Shown one piece after another: positions 32,655-40,281 of a stretch of 42,085 nucleotides of DNA. Origin of the DNA: a virus. The stretch lies in the IMG/VR virus record IMGVR_UViG_3300037421_000080, positions 1 through 42,085 of that record; one strand, written 5' to 3'. Positions within the stretch are counted from its first letter, which is position 1. Each line of letters starts with the position of its first letter. A program made the translations under genes and the position numbers. The notes beneath the pieces were generated by a model. That model did not search any database. It had not been told where the DNA came from and saw only the letters and a program-made list of their open reading frames with translations.

Positions 32655-34922
32655 ATGAACGAAGCTCTAGCAATTCTTGATGCTCGTGCAAAGGATCTAA
32701 ATCCGTCCTGCTATTCTGCCAAGCTCGCTTCAGGCCATGTCGCTAGCTCTATAGTGACATCGGACGGCCCGGCTGATTGCGACGAGAGACAAATGTCTGT
32801 GTGGATCACATTCGCAGACGGGACTTCTAGAGACGGAGTCGGAGACGTGACCGAGGTCACGGGATTGGATCTTAGCAGACATAGGAAGAACAGCATATGC
32901 TTATTTGACCATGGGAAACACGCTCAGGCTGTTCTGCCCATTGGCCTCTCCGAGGATCGAGAAACTAGGTCCTACACTGTTGAGATAGATCCAGTTGCAC
33001 GAATAGCGAAAGGCAACATTTTCTTCTATCAAGGACATGGAGCCAAAGGACTGGATCGGGAGAAGGACAACGAGCACGCCCTTTACTGCGAACAGATTTA
33101 CCATCTGATCTTGAAGGGCCTGATTCGGGGCGGCTCATTTGGATACATGGTGCTAGAAGCCTCTCCAATTTCGGCGGATTATGTTTCGGGAACTCCTCAA
33201 GGGCTTCACCTCAAACGAACATTGTTGCTCGAATTCGGGCCGACGATCATTCCGGCGAACCAGAACACTGTCAGGAAATCCTATGAAGGCGATCCTGCTC
33301 GTGAGATCCTCTGCATGGGCAAAGTCTGCGGCAAATCTCTGAGCCCGGTTCTGGTGAAATCTCTCACTCCGTATGCTGGGGAGGCGAAGGCGATGATGGT
33401 CACTGGAGAAAAATCCGTTGCAGACATGAGCCCCTCCCGTGCAGGCCAGCGCCAGTTGGGAGATGATCCGTTGAAAGAGAATAATCCAATTCCTGAGCTT
33501 CCGGTTGAGAAACGAGGCGACAAATTCGACCGCACCCAGCCCGCCGCCGAGTCCGGCTTCCTCAAAGTCGATCCCAACGATCCAATGCTGACCAGCTATG
33601 CCGACTCCCAACCGGGTGGGACGGTAGTTGATCGCTGGCTCTATTTGAAATCGGTCAGGGCGAAGTACAAGAAGATTCCGCCTGCAAGGTGGCGTCCGGG
33701 GCTGGGGGCTGAGTGCAAATCTCAAGAGTTCGTCGGCGACCTAAATTGGTTGAAACAGGAACAGCTGGAAGCCGAGCACAAGAGGATCAAGTCGCTGCGG
33801 GCAAAGTACAAGGGGGGACCGGGATCAGGGCCACAACCGGACGGCAAGAAAAAAGATCCCGAAGAGCATCTGTCTCCAAAGGTCAAGAAGCCGATCCCTG
33901 GACCCAAGCACAAGGTGGGATCGACAGTAAAGTGGAATGGTCATCCCTACAAAGTCACCAAGACCGACGACTCCAAGTTGTATACGACTTACAACATAGT
34001 TGGGGACAATGGAGATACCCATCACGTTCTGGAGGACGACCTCGAAGGAAAATCCTTCCAGCCCCCCACCCGCTTCGATATGTCCTTCGACGGTGAGCCC
34101 TGCCGTATTGTGCAGGAGAAGCCGGACGGCAACGCGATCATCGAGACCCAGAGCGGCCGGAGGTACGATGTGGCCTGGGAGGACATCGTCAGCCGCAAGA
34201 AGCTGAAGTCGATCCGAGCCAAGTACAAAGCACATCCGTCGTCGCAACTAGACAACAAGATCGCTCTGGATCGGCACATAGCGAAAGTGACCAGCCCCGA
34301 CTTCAAGCCTTCTGGGCGAAGATATGCCACGCTCACTTTATGGAGTGACAATCCGACTGTCTGGGTTCTCATCGACGATGGGAAGAAAGTTTCGGTAGAT
34401 GGGAAGAACCAGTGGAGCAACGAAGCCGAAGCCGAAAGAGCCCAGAAGAAGTACGAGCAGGGCGGGAAGTCCATGTCTAAATCTCTCCCCTGGCGATCCA
34501 GCAAGCCCGACCTCTTCATCGCCTCCGTTCCGGGCCACGACTTCGAGATTCGCAAGGATGGCAGCCGATGTGTCCTCCGGGACAACGATGAGATCATCCG
34601 GGAGGGCAGCTATACGGATTGCCTGATCGGGGCGGAAGTGAGGCTGAGACAGGAACAGAAATCCCTCACCCCCCTCCGCCGCAAGTACCGCCCCGCCAGT
34701 GGCAAGGGCTTCCGCCGTCGCCTCCGCAAGAGCGTCCCAGGATCGAGCCTGATGTACGTCTCCGGCAAGGACCTGGAGGCTGCCAAGGCACTGGCCGAGC
34801 AGAGGGGATTGAAGTTCATGCACCTGGGCTCCGGCGATGGGCACGCCAAGGTCAAATTGATCGGCGGGGACGATGCGATTGACGAGGTTGCCCGTGAGTA
34901 CGGGAAACGGATGAGACGGTGA
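32655..34922 (+). CDS. HK97-type prohead protease with long repeat-bearing C-terminal extension
   Basis: A 755-residue protein. The first ~215 residues are an HK97-family prohead protease: the His in LFDHGKH, GLSEDRETRSYTVEID, the Ser in RGGSFGYMVLEA and the closing LLLEFGPTIIPANQNT. Such proteases cut the scaffold and capsid delta domain during head maturation. The ~540-residue extension is unusual: at least four K-S-[LVI]-R-[AR]-K-Y repeats, a GGPGSGPQPDG motif shared with the next gene, and an SH3-like stretch (HKVGSTVKWNGHPYKV). The extension may be an embedded scaffold or internal protein released by self-cleavage. Confidence 0.8.
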   Translation: MNEALAILDARAKDLNPSCYSAKLASGHVASSIVTSDGPADCDERQMSVWITFADGTSRDGVGDVTEVTGLDLSRHRKNSICLFDHGKHAQAVLPIGLSEDRETRSYTVEIDPVARIAKGNIFFYQGHGAKGLDREKDNEHALYCEQIYHLILKGLIRGGSFGYMVLEASPISADYVSGTPQGLHLKRTLLLEFGPTIIPANQNTVRKSYEGDPAREILCMGKVCGKSLSPVLVKSLTPYAGEAKAMMVTGEKSVADMSPSRAGQRQLGDDPLKENNPIPELPVEKRGDKFDRTQPAAESGFLKVDPNDPMLTSYADSQPGGTVVDRWLYLKSVRAKYKKIPPARWRPGLGAECKSQEFVGDLNWLKQEQLEAEHKRIKSLRAKYKGGPGSGPQPDGKKKDPEEHLSPKVKKPIPGPKHKVGSTVKWNGHPYKVTKTDDSKLYTTYNIVGDNGDTHHVLEDDLEGKSFQPPTRFDMSFDGEPCRIVQEKPDGNAIIETQSGRRYDVAWEDIVSRKKLKSIRAKYKAHPSSQLDNKIALDRHIAKVTSPDFKPSGRRYATLTLWSDNPTVWVLIDDGKKVSVDGKNQWSNEAEAERAQKKYEQGGKSMSKSLPWRSSKPDLFIASVPGHDFEIRKDGSRCVLRDNDEIIREGSYTDCLIGAEVRLRQEQKSLTPLRRKYRPASGKGFRRRLRKSVPGSSLMYVSGKDLEAAKALAEQRGLKFMHLGSGDGHAKVKLIGGDDAIDEVAREYGKRMRR

Positions 34923-34931
34923 AAAACAGTA

Positions 34932-34962
34932 TTGACGCAACCTCCGCACCATAGCGTAAAAT
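34932..34962 (+). promoter_or_regulatory. Promoter, TTGACG - 19 - TAAAAT
   Basis: TTGACG (34932-34937), 19-base gap, TAAAAT (34957-34962). Shares TTGACGCAACCTCC with 31584. It is placed to drive the scaffold-like and capsid genes. Confidence 0.65.
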
Positions 34963-34989
34963 AACGGAAGTGGTTGAAGGAGAGGATTG

Positions 34990-37239
34990 ATGGCAGCGAA
35001 AAGCGATAGAAACGCTAGGGCTTTTGCCGCTGGTAGAAGAGCTGCTGAGGAGGGCAGACCCGCCTCCGACAAGCCAGATGAGTCGTCAAGGTTGGAAGGG
35101 AGAGCTTGGCTTGCTGGCCATCAATCTGTCGAAGACGACGCCAAGAAAAGTGGAGGAGGAACTTGTAAGCAAGGCGAAACAGCTGCCAATACTGGTTGCT
35201 CTCCTGCGAAATCCATCCAAAAGAACTTCGCGAATCCCAGCCGCCTGGACATCCAACAGCGCCTCGACACGCTCAAGCAGACTGGCCTTCCGGAGGCGGA
35301 GGCGCTATTCATTCTGGAGCAGCTTTTCAACATCAGCAAAATCGTGGTGACGCCGACGGGGACGATCACGCAGTTTGAGCGAGTGAGGCCGGTGATGGAG
35401 AAGTCGCTGAAGGGCGAAACAAAGGGCGGTCCTGGATCGGGACCACAACCAGGTGGTGGTGCTGGCAGGTCCAAGGAACAGGATGTGGAAAACAGATATC
35501 CTGGAGCTATTGAAGCACTTCACGAAAATCCAGAAGGTCCCCATGCTGAATTTCACCACGTTGGTGGCGTTTTATTTGCTGAAAGGAGAGGGCAATGGTT
35601 AAAATACGAGAACAATCGATGGGTTAATGCTAAGCACCCTTTCCAAAAATCTACAGGATCCAAAAATATGAAAACGAAAGCCAAGGCCCTCCCCGGAGAG
35701 GAGCACAAGGACGCCGTGGACGACCAGGTCCAGGCAGCTGACGTGGAGACCGAGGGCGAGCCGACCGATGAGGGCGAGACGGAAGAGCCGTTCGCGGCCC
35801 AGGTCCTCCGCCGTATCCACCAGGACCACCTGATCCTGATGGCTGAGTATGACAAATTCATGGACCATTTCGAAGGCATGGAGGGCTCCCCCAAGGACCA
35901 TCTCCAGTCCGTTCTGGAGGGCCTGGAAACGACCCTCACCGATACGGAAGAAACGTTTGAAAAGGAGTTCTCTCACCTGGAGGCCCTGGAGGGATCGGAA
36001 GAAACCAAGGACATGAAGACCGAAGAGGAAGAGCCCGAAGGGGAGACCGAAACCGCCACAAGCGAGCCCGAGGAAGAAGTCCCAGCTGAGGAGGCAGTGG
36101 AAGGTATGAAAAAGAAAGCACTCGAAATGAAGAAATACCCCCACCGCAGGGGCAATAGCAAGAAGGACCTCGGCATCGAGGGTAGTCACGATCCTGGCCA
36201 TGAAGCCGAAGACGAGGAGATGGAAAAGGCCCTCAAGATGTACCGGGCCTACAAATCAATGCAATGCTCTGGCGGCAAGAACTGCAAATGCGCCAAGTGT
36301 GCGAAGTCCCTCAATGGCAAGCAGAAATCGACGGAGCATGAAGGCACCAGAGATCTAGGCATTGAAGGCAGCCATAAGCCCGGCTTTGAGGAGTTCCATG
36401 AGGAAGGCAAGAAGAAGGGTTTGGAGAGTGAGCAGACCGATTCCGGCGAGGAGTTCTCTACTGAGGTAGCGGACGACGAAGTGGATGTTCAGCACCCCGG
36501 TCTCAAGTCGCTGGAAGACCACGAGAAGAAGAAGGTAGGCGAGGCAGCCCACTTCCTCAAGGACCTCTCCGAGAAGGACCAGCTAGGCAAAGAAGACATC
36601 ATGCAGAGCTACCATTTCCACAAGAGCCTGGGCGACATGGCCCAGCCCCCGGAGATGGAGAAGCTGGACGAGAATGCGGATGTTCAGGAAGGGGAAGGCT
36701 ACAGCCCGAGTGGGAATCTTGATCCTGCCAAGTCCTTGAAGGGCAAGCGGAAATCGAATGAAACCGAAGGCACTCGTGATTTAGGCATTGAAGGCAGCCA
36801 CAAGCCCGGCTTTGAGGAGTTTCACGAGGCTGGTAAGAAAAAGAGCGTAGGTGACGAGCCCCATACCGATATGGGCATTGAGGGTGAGCACGAACCTCGC
36901 GAGGAAGCCTTGCGGGAAGAGCAGAGTAAGAGCCTCCATCCGCATCGCCAGGCTTGCAAGGACGCCAGCATGTACTTCAAGGAGCTGACTGAGATCCGCC
37001 CCGATGAGTTCAACAACGACCACCGCGTCAAAGCGCTCTTCCACCACAAGGCCCTGGATCCGATTGCCAAGCAAGACGACCGAGTGGAAGTCCAGGAAGG
37101 CGACGCTACTCCCGTGCCACCCGGTGAGATGGGGGAGAAGAAGCTGGTCGTGAATAGACTCAAAAAGGATTTCGTTGGACAACAGAAAGCCATTCAGGAT
37201 CTTGCTCTCAAGATGAATGGCGTACTGGCTCGAATCTAG
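34990..37239 (+). CDS. Scaffold-like acidic protein with RMF-like N-terminus
   Basis: A 749-residue, very acidic (Glu-rich) protein between the prohead protease and the capsid gene, the usual place of a scaffold. The first ~45 residues (FAAGRRAAEEGRPASDKP, AWLAGHQ) resemble the short ribosome-modulation-factor-like units of phages. A C-x2-G-x7-C module follows (Cys59-Cys70), then GGPGSGPQPGG. The middle is low-complexity acid; residues ~438-618 hold a 39-residue direct repeat (bases 36301-36417 and 36727-36843) plus two shorter DLGIEGSH or DMGIEGEH copies. A Cys-rich knot (CSGGKNCKCAKC) lies near residue 430. Starts at ATG 34990 after AAGGAG. Confidence 0.6.
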   Translation: MAAKSDRNARAFAAGRRAAEEGRPASDKPDESSRLEGRAWLAGHQSVEDDAKKSGGGTCKQGETAANTGCSPAKSIQKNFANPSRLDIQQRLDTLKQTGLPEAEALFILEQLFNISKIVVTPTGTITQFERVRPVMEKSLKGETKGGPGSGPQPGGGAGRSKEQDVENRYPGAIEALHENPEGPHAEFHHVGGVLFAERRGQWLKYENNRWVNAKHPFQKSTGSKNMKTKAKALPGEEHKDAVDDQVQAADVETEGEPTDEGETEEPFAAQVLRRIHQDHLILMAEYDKFMDHFEGMEGSPKDHLQSVLEGLETTLTDTEETFEKEFSHLEALEGSEETKDMKTEEEEPEGETETATSEPEEEVPAEEAVEGMKKKALEMKKYPHRRGNSKKDLGIEGSHDPGHEAEDEEMEKALKMYRAYKSMQCSGGKNCKCAKCAKSLNGKQKSTEHEGTRDLGIEGSHKPGFEEFHEEGKKKGLESEQTDSGEEFSTEVADDEVDVQHPGLKSLEDHEKKKVGEAAHFLKDLSEKDQLGKEDIMQSYHFHKSLGDMAQPPEMEKLDENADVQEGEGYSPSGNLDPAKSLKGKRKSNETEGTRDLGIEGSHKPGFEEFHEAGKKKSVGDEPHTDMGIEGEHEPREEALREEQSKSLHPHRQACKDASMYFKELTEIRPDEFNNDHRVKALFHHKALDPIAKQDDRVEVQEGDATPVPPGEMGEKKLVVNRLKKDFVGQQKAIQDLALKMNGVLARI
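36301..36417 (+). repeat. 39-codon direct repeat, copy 1
   Basis: In-frame repeat in the scaffold-like gene; 34 of 39 residues match copy 2. Core residues are DLGIEGSHKPGFEEFHE. Confidence 0.9.
36727..36843 (+). repeat. 39-codon direct repeat, copy 2
   Basis: Second copy; codon differences at many third positions show the repeat is old and kept at the protein level. Confidence 0.9.
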
Positions 37240-37343
37240 TTCGCCCGTAGTTTGTAAATAGTCATATCCCTCGGGAGTCTCGACCTCACGAGTGGAAAAG
37301 GACATTGGTTCTTTAACCACTTATTTTGGAGGTCTGATTCCCA

Positions 37344-38783
37344 ATGCCAACAGAACTGCAAGAACTTCAATCCGTTGCCAAGCAGAATGGCGATGCGTTG
37401 CAGTCTCTCACCAAGTCCTTCGGGACGCTCATAGACAAACTGAGCAAGACTCCCGCTCCGGGCTTCCCCAGCCAGTCCGATGTGTTCGGGCTGCCCAACG
37501 TCCGCAAGGGGGAGAACACGATGACGAGTCGTGGTTTCTCCTTCATGAAGATGCTGGGCCTCATCACAGGGGCCACCGAGCCAGCCCACGGCACCGTGGA
37601 GTTGGACATCCACGACCGCCTGGCCAACGCCTATGGCGACAAGGCCGGCTTCGCTTACGCTGGGAAGGGGGTCAACCGCGTCAACCGCTTCCTGGCCCCC
37701 CTCTCCACCAGCTTCATGGAGCACGATGTCGTAGATCACGGCTTCCGCACCGAGATGAAGGCTCTGGTGCGGGCAGGTGTCGATGGTGCTGACATCGACA
37801 ATATGAAGTGGATCCGCACCAAGCAGCTGGAGGGTGCTGGCTACGGCAACAAGGCCCTTAGCTGGCTCAACGAGCTGACCGGTGGTGCTCTGGTTGCACC
37901 TCCTGAGATGGGCGAGCTGATTGAACTCCTGCGTAACAAGGAAGCTCTGGTTAATGCCGGAGCTCGCGTGGTCCCGCTCCCTCCGCAGGGCCGCATGAAG
38001 TATCCCCGCCAGACGGCTCCCAGCACTACCTACTGGGTCGGCGAGAACTCCCCGATCACCGAGTCTCTGGTTGGAACTGGTGAGGTCACACTCCAGGCCA
38101 AGAAACTGGCTGTGCTCATCAAGGCTCCGAACGAGCTGATCCGCTTCGCCTCTCCTGCTGCTGAGGCACTGCTCCGTGACGACATGACCAAGAGCCTGGC
38201 CCTTGGCCTGGACCTCGCTGGCCTTGAGGGTCTTGGTTCTGATACTCGTCCTCGTGGCGTTATCAACTTCCAGAACATCAACAAGGTCACTTCCACCATC
38301 ACCGGAGCCAACGGCGACCAGCTGCTTGCCAACGACATCTACCGCATGATCGCGGTGGTCGAGGAAAGTAACGCGGACTTCGAGGGCTTCATCATGAGGC
38401 CCAAGACGCTCTACAAATACTACCAGCTCCGAGCGGATGCGGTGGCTCAGGGTGACAAGCAGGGCGTGTTCATCCTGAACATGATTCGTGAGGCAGGCGA
38501 CGGGATCGCAGCCCTCCTGGGAGGCTTCCCGGTCACCAAGAGCACGCAGGTCAGCCAGGTCCGCAGCAAGGGGACAGCCAGCAACCTGACCTACATCGCT
38601 GGAGGCATGTGGAGCGACTTGCTCATCGGCATGTTCGGGGCCATCGAGTTCGCCGCAACCACGATGGGCGACACGGCATTCGTGAACGATCAGACATGGG
38701 TGCGGGGTATCCTGAGTGCGGATATTGCGGCGAGGCATGAAAGTGCCTTCGTTTGGACAGACAACATCGACACGACACTGTAA
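37344..38783 (+). CDS. HK97-fold major capsid protein
   Basis: A 479-residue major capsid protein of the HK97 (Phage_capsid) family. The first ~70 residues look like a delta/scaffold domain (helical start, then Pro-rich linker). The fold blocks follow: GGALVAPPEMGELIELLRN, MKYPRQTAPSTTYWVGE, a P-domain helix SPAAEALLRDDMTKSLALGL, TRPRGVINF and the C-terminal GDTAFVNDQTWVRGILSADI that is typical of the family. The GGAGG 16 bases upstream and the 104-base leader (37240-37343) suggest strong translation. Position after protease and scaffold fits a head operon. Confidence 0.9.
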   Translation: MPTELQELQSVAKQNGDALQSLTKSFGTLIDKLSKTPAPGFPSQSDVFGLPNVRKGENTMTSRGFSFMKMLGLITGATEPAHGTVELDIHDRLANAYGDKAGFAYAGKGVNRVNRFLAPLSTSFMEHDVVDHGFRTEMKALVRAGVDGADIDNMKWIRTKQLEGAGYGNKALSWLNELTGGALVAPPEMGELIELLRNKEALVNAGARVVPLPPQGRMKYPRQTAPSTTYWVGENSPITESLVGTGEVTLQAKKLAVLIKAPNELIRFASPAAEALLRDDMTKSLALGLDLAGLEGLGSDTRPRGVINFQNINKVTSTITGANGDQLLANDIYRMIAVVEESNADFEGFIMRPKTLYKYYQLRADAVAQGDKQGVFILNMIREAGDGIAALLGGFPVTKSTQVSQVRSKGTASNLTYIAGGMWSDLLIGMFGAIEFAATTMGDTAFVNDQTWVRGILSADIAARHESAFVWTDNIDTTL

Positions 38784-38787
38784 CAGG

Positions 38788-38803
38788 ACCCCTTTGGTGG
38801 GGT
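38788..38803 (+). terminator. Short hairpin after the capsid gene
   Basis: ACCCC (38788-38792) pairs with GGGGT (38799-38803) over a six-base loop, followed by AGTTTTGATCTTT. It may attenuate transcription downstream of the capsid gene. Confidence 0.5.
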
Positions 38804-38842
38804 AGTTTTGATCTTTGTCTTAACCAAAAGGGGATTTCCCAA

Positions 38843-39487
38843 ATGAACGATTTGAACGAAATGTTGATTGGACCAGGGACTCAGGTTCCTCTGGACCTGT
38901 CCCGGAAGGAACGCAAGCGCCTGGCTCGCCTGTGCCGCAGCCGCCGGTTCAGCGCCAACCTGGTGGTGGATATCGGAGGCACATGCCAGTTCCAGCCTTC
39001 CCTCCAGTCCGGTAATGGCATCAGCGGCCAGGTCTGCGGTCTGTCCGGCGTGGTGGTGGGTCTGAGCGTGGACCTTCTGCATGCTGATACCTTCTGCAAT
39101 ATCTGGGTGGCAGGGCAGCCTGTTTTGGGATCAGGCAATCTGGTTATTGGTGTGCAGAACTCGGATACCGATACCTCCGGTAACTATACCGATCCGACCT
39201 CTGGCCTGCCCCAGCTCCCGACCTACTTCGCCTCTGGCGGCAACCTCTGGATCAATAGCGGCAGCACGGGTGGTATCCTCAACTCTGGTGCAGTCTCCGG
39301 GTTCAGCTTCAACTCAGGGTTCATCCAGTTTGCTGCTTTCCAGAGGACTGGCCGCTATGCTCGCCTGCTGTTCAACAGCGGCTTCTACATCGGAAGCCTC
39401 CAAGCTGGCTTCGTCAGTCAGTACAAGACGACCGGTAGTGGCGGTGGATTCTCTCTCAGTCCCACCTCCGGAAGTGTTTCCGTATGA
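38843..39487 (+). CDS. Probable head-decoration or structural protein
   Basis: A 214-residue protein. A short charged start (SRKERKRLARLCRSRRF) is followed by a Gly/Ser-rich beta-type body (NLVVDIGGTCQFQPS, SGQVCGLSGVVVGL, NSGFYIGSLQAGF) of the kind found in head decoration or minor capsid proteins. Not assigned to a named family. It lies between the capsid gene and the connector gene, between a weak and a strong hairpin. The start at 38843 follows AAAGGGG; an upstream in-frame Met at 38753 overlaps the capsid gene and is rejected. Confidence 0.6.
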   Translation: MNDLNEMLIGPGTQVPLDLSRKERKRLARLCRSRRFSANLVVDIGGTCQFQPSLQSGNGISGQVCGLSGVVVGLSVDLLHADTFCNIWVAGQPVLGSGNLVIGVQNSDTDTSGNYTDPTSGLPQLPTYFASGGNLWINSGSTGGILNSGAVSGFSFNSGFIQFAAFQRTGRYARLLFNSGFYIGSLQAGFVSQYKTTGSGGGFSLSPTSGSVSV

Positions 39488-39504
39488 TGAAGGTATTTAA
39501 TATA

Positions 39505-39536
39505 CTAATTGGGGTTTAATTCTAGACCCCAATTAG
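39505..39536. terminator. Perfect 11-bp hairpin
   Basis: CTAATTGGGGT (39505-39515) pairs with ACCCCAATTAG (39526-39536) over a ten-base loop. Only TCTT follows, so the U tract is short. Likely terminator or mRNA processing signal. Confidence 0.65.
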
Positions 39537-39564
39537 TCTTCGGGGGAGGGAAGGCGGGTGATAG

Positions 39565-40281
39565 GTGTTACTGAGCGACCTCAGAGAAGTGAAGACGATG
39601 CTGGAAATCCCGGAGGGGGATACCTCTGAGGACCGCAAGCTTCTCTTGTTGATCGAGCAGTGCTCTAGCTGGATCGAGAGCTACACCAATCGTGACTTCT
39701 TCTATAAGTACCGAACACAATACTATCGCGGAACGAACAGTCAGAAAATCCTCCTCCGCAACCGTCCTGTCTATGCGGATCCGTCTGTTCCTGTCCAGAC
39801 TCCTTCCCTTCCCAATACAGTTCCGCAGGTATTCGTGGACAGCGGAGCTAACTATGGCCAAGCTCCGGGCGCCTTCACTGGATCTGGAGCCCAGCTGACC
39901 TACGGCACAGACTTCTGCCTCCAGATAGACCAGGACGACGGGATCAGCTCTCGCTCTGCCATCCTGCTCCGGGTGAACGATTATTGGAGCAGGCCGGCAG
40001 TGAGGTCGGCGGGCCTGCTGTCGCCCTACTTCGGGCCGGATCTAGGAAGTATTAAGGTTTCTTACTGGGCAGGCTATCAAATAGATAATCTACCCTCCCT
40101 GGTCCGAGCAGCTATGAACCTGCTGGTGTCCAGGTTGAGGTGGGTGATCCCAACAGGACACGAGCTCTCAGGTGAGGGATATGAGGATCGGAGCGTGTCC
40201 CTCATTACTAGCGAAAAGTTGCACCTCATGGCGATCGCGGGTCCCATGATCTCCGCTGGATTCCGTAACTGGAACTTTTGA
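39565..40281 (+). CDS. Head-tail connector protein (gp6-like)
   Basis: A 238-residue protein. The N-terminal LLSDLREVKTMLEIPEGDTSEDRKL plus LLIEQCSSWIESYTNRDF is the classic start of phage head-tail connector (DNA packaging / gp6-type) proteins, which form the ring under the portal. The middle has a long insertion with VPVQTPSLPNTVPQVFVD. The end (YQIDNLPSLVRAAMNLLV) matches the helical part of the family. GTG start after a GGGAGGG stretch; the stop overlaps the next frame by four bases. Confidence 0.78.
   Translation: MLLSDLREVKTMLEIPEGDTSEDRKLLLLIEQCSSWIESYTNRDFFYKYRTQYYRGTNSQKILLRNRPVYADPSVPVQTPSLPNTVPQVFVDSGANYGQAPGAFTGSGAQLTYGTDFCLQIDQDDGISSRSAILLRVNDYWSRPAVRSAGLLSPYFGPDLGSIKVSYWAGYQIDNLPSLVRAAMNLLVSRLRWVIPTGHELSGEGYEDRSVSLITSEKLHLMAIAGPMISAGFRNWNF

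Larger units (their letters stand above)
19554..35199 (+). repeat. Eight copies of a C-x2-G-x7-C mini-module (dispersed)
   Basis: Protein-level repeat, not a continuous DNA repeat. First-to-last Cys positions: 19554-19589, 22104-22139, 22656-22691, 24177-24212, 24944-24979, 27033-27068, 28149-28184 and 35164-35199. All have exactly ten residues between the two Cys, Gly at position 4, and usually end C-x-P-A or C-x-K-A. Most follow a KSLxYxTK motif. The last copy is in the scaffold-like protein. Confidence 0.85.

Noticed and set aside
37236-38738. 500-codon open frame on the minus strand
   Set aside because: Fully antisense to the major capsid gene, whose family signature is clear; the minus translation shows no motif.
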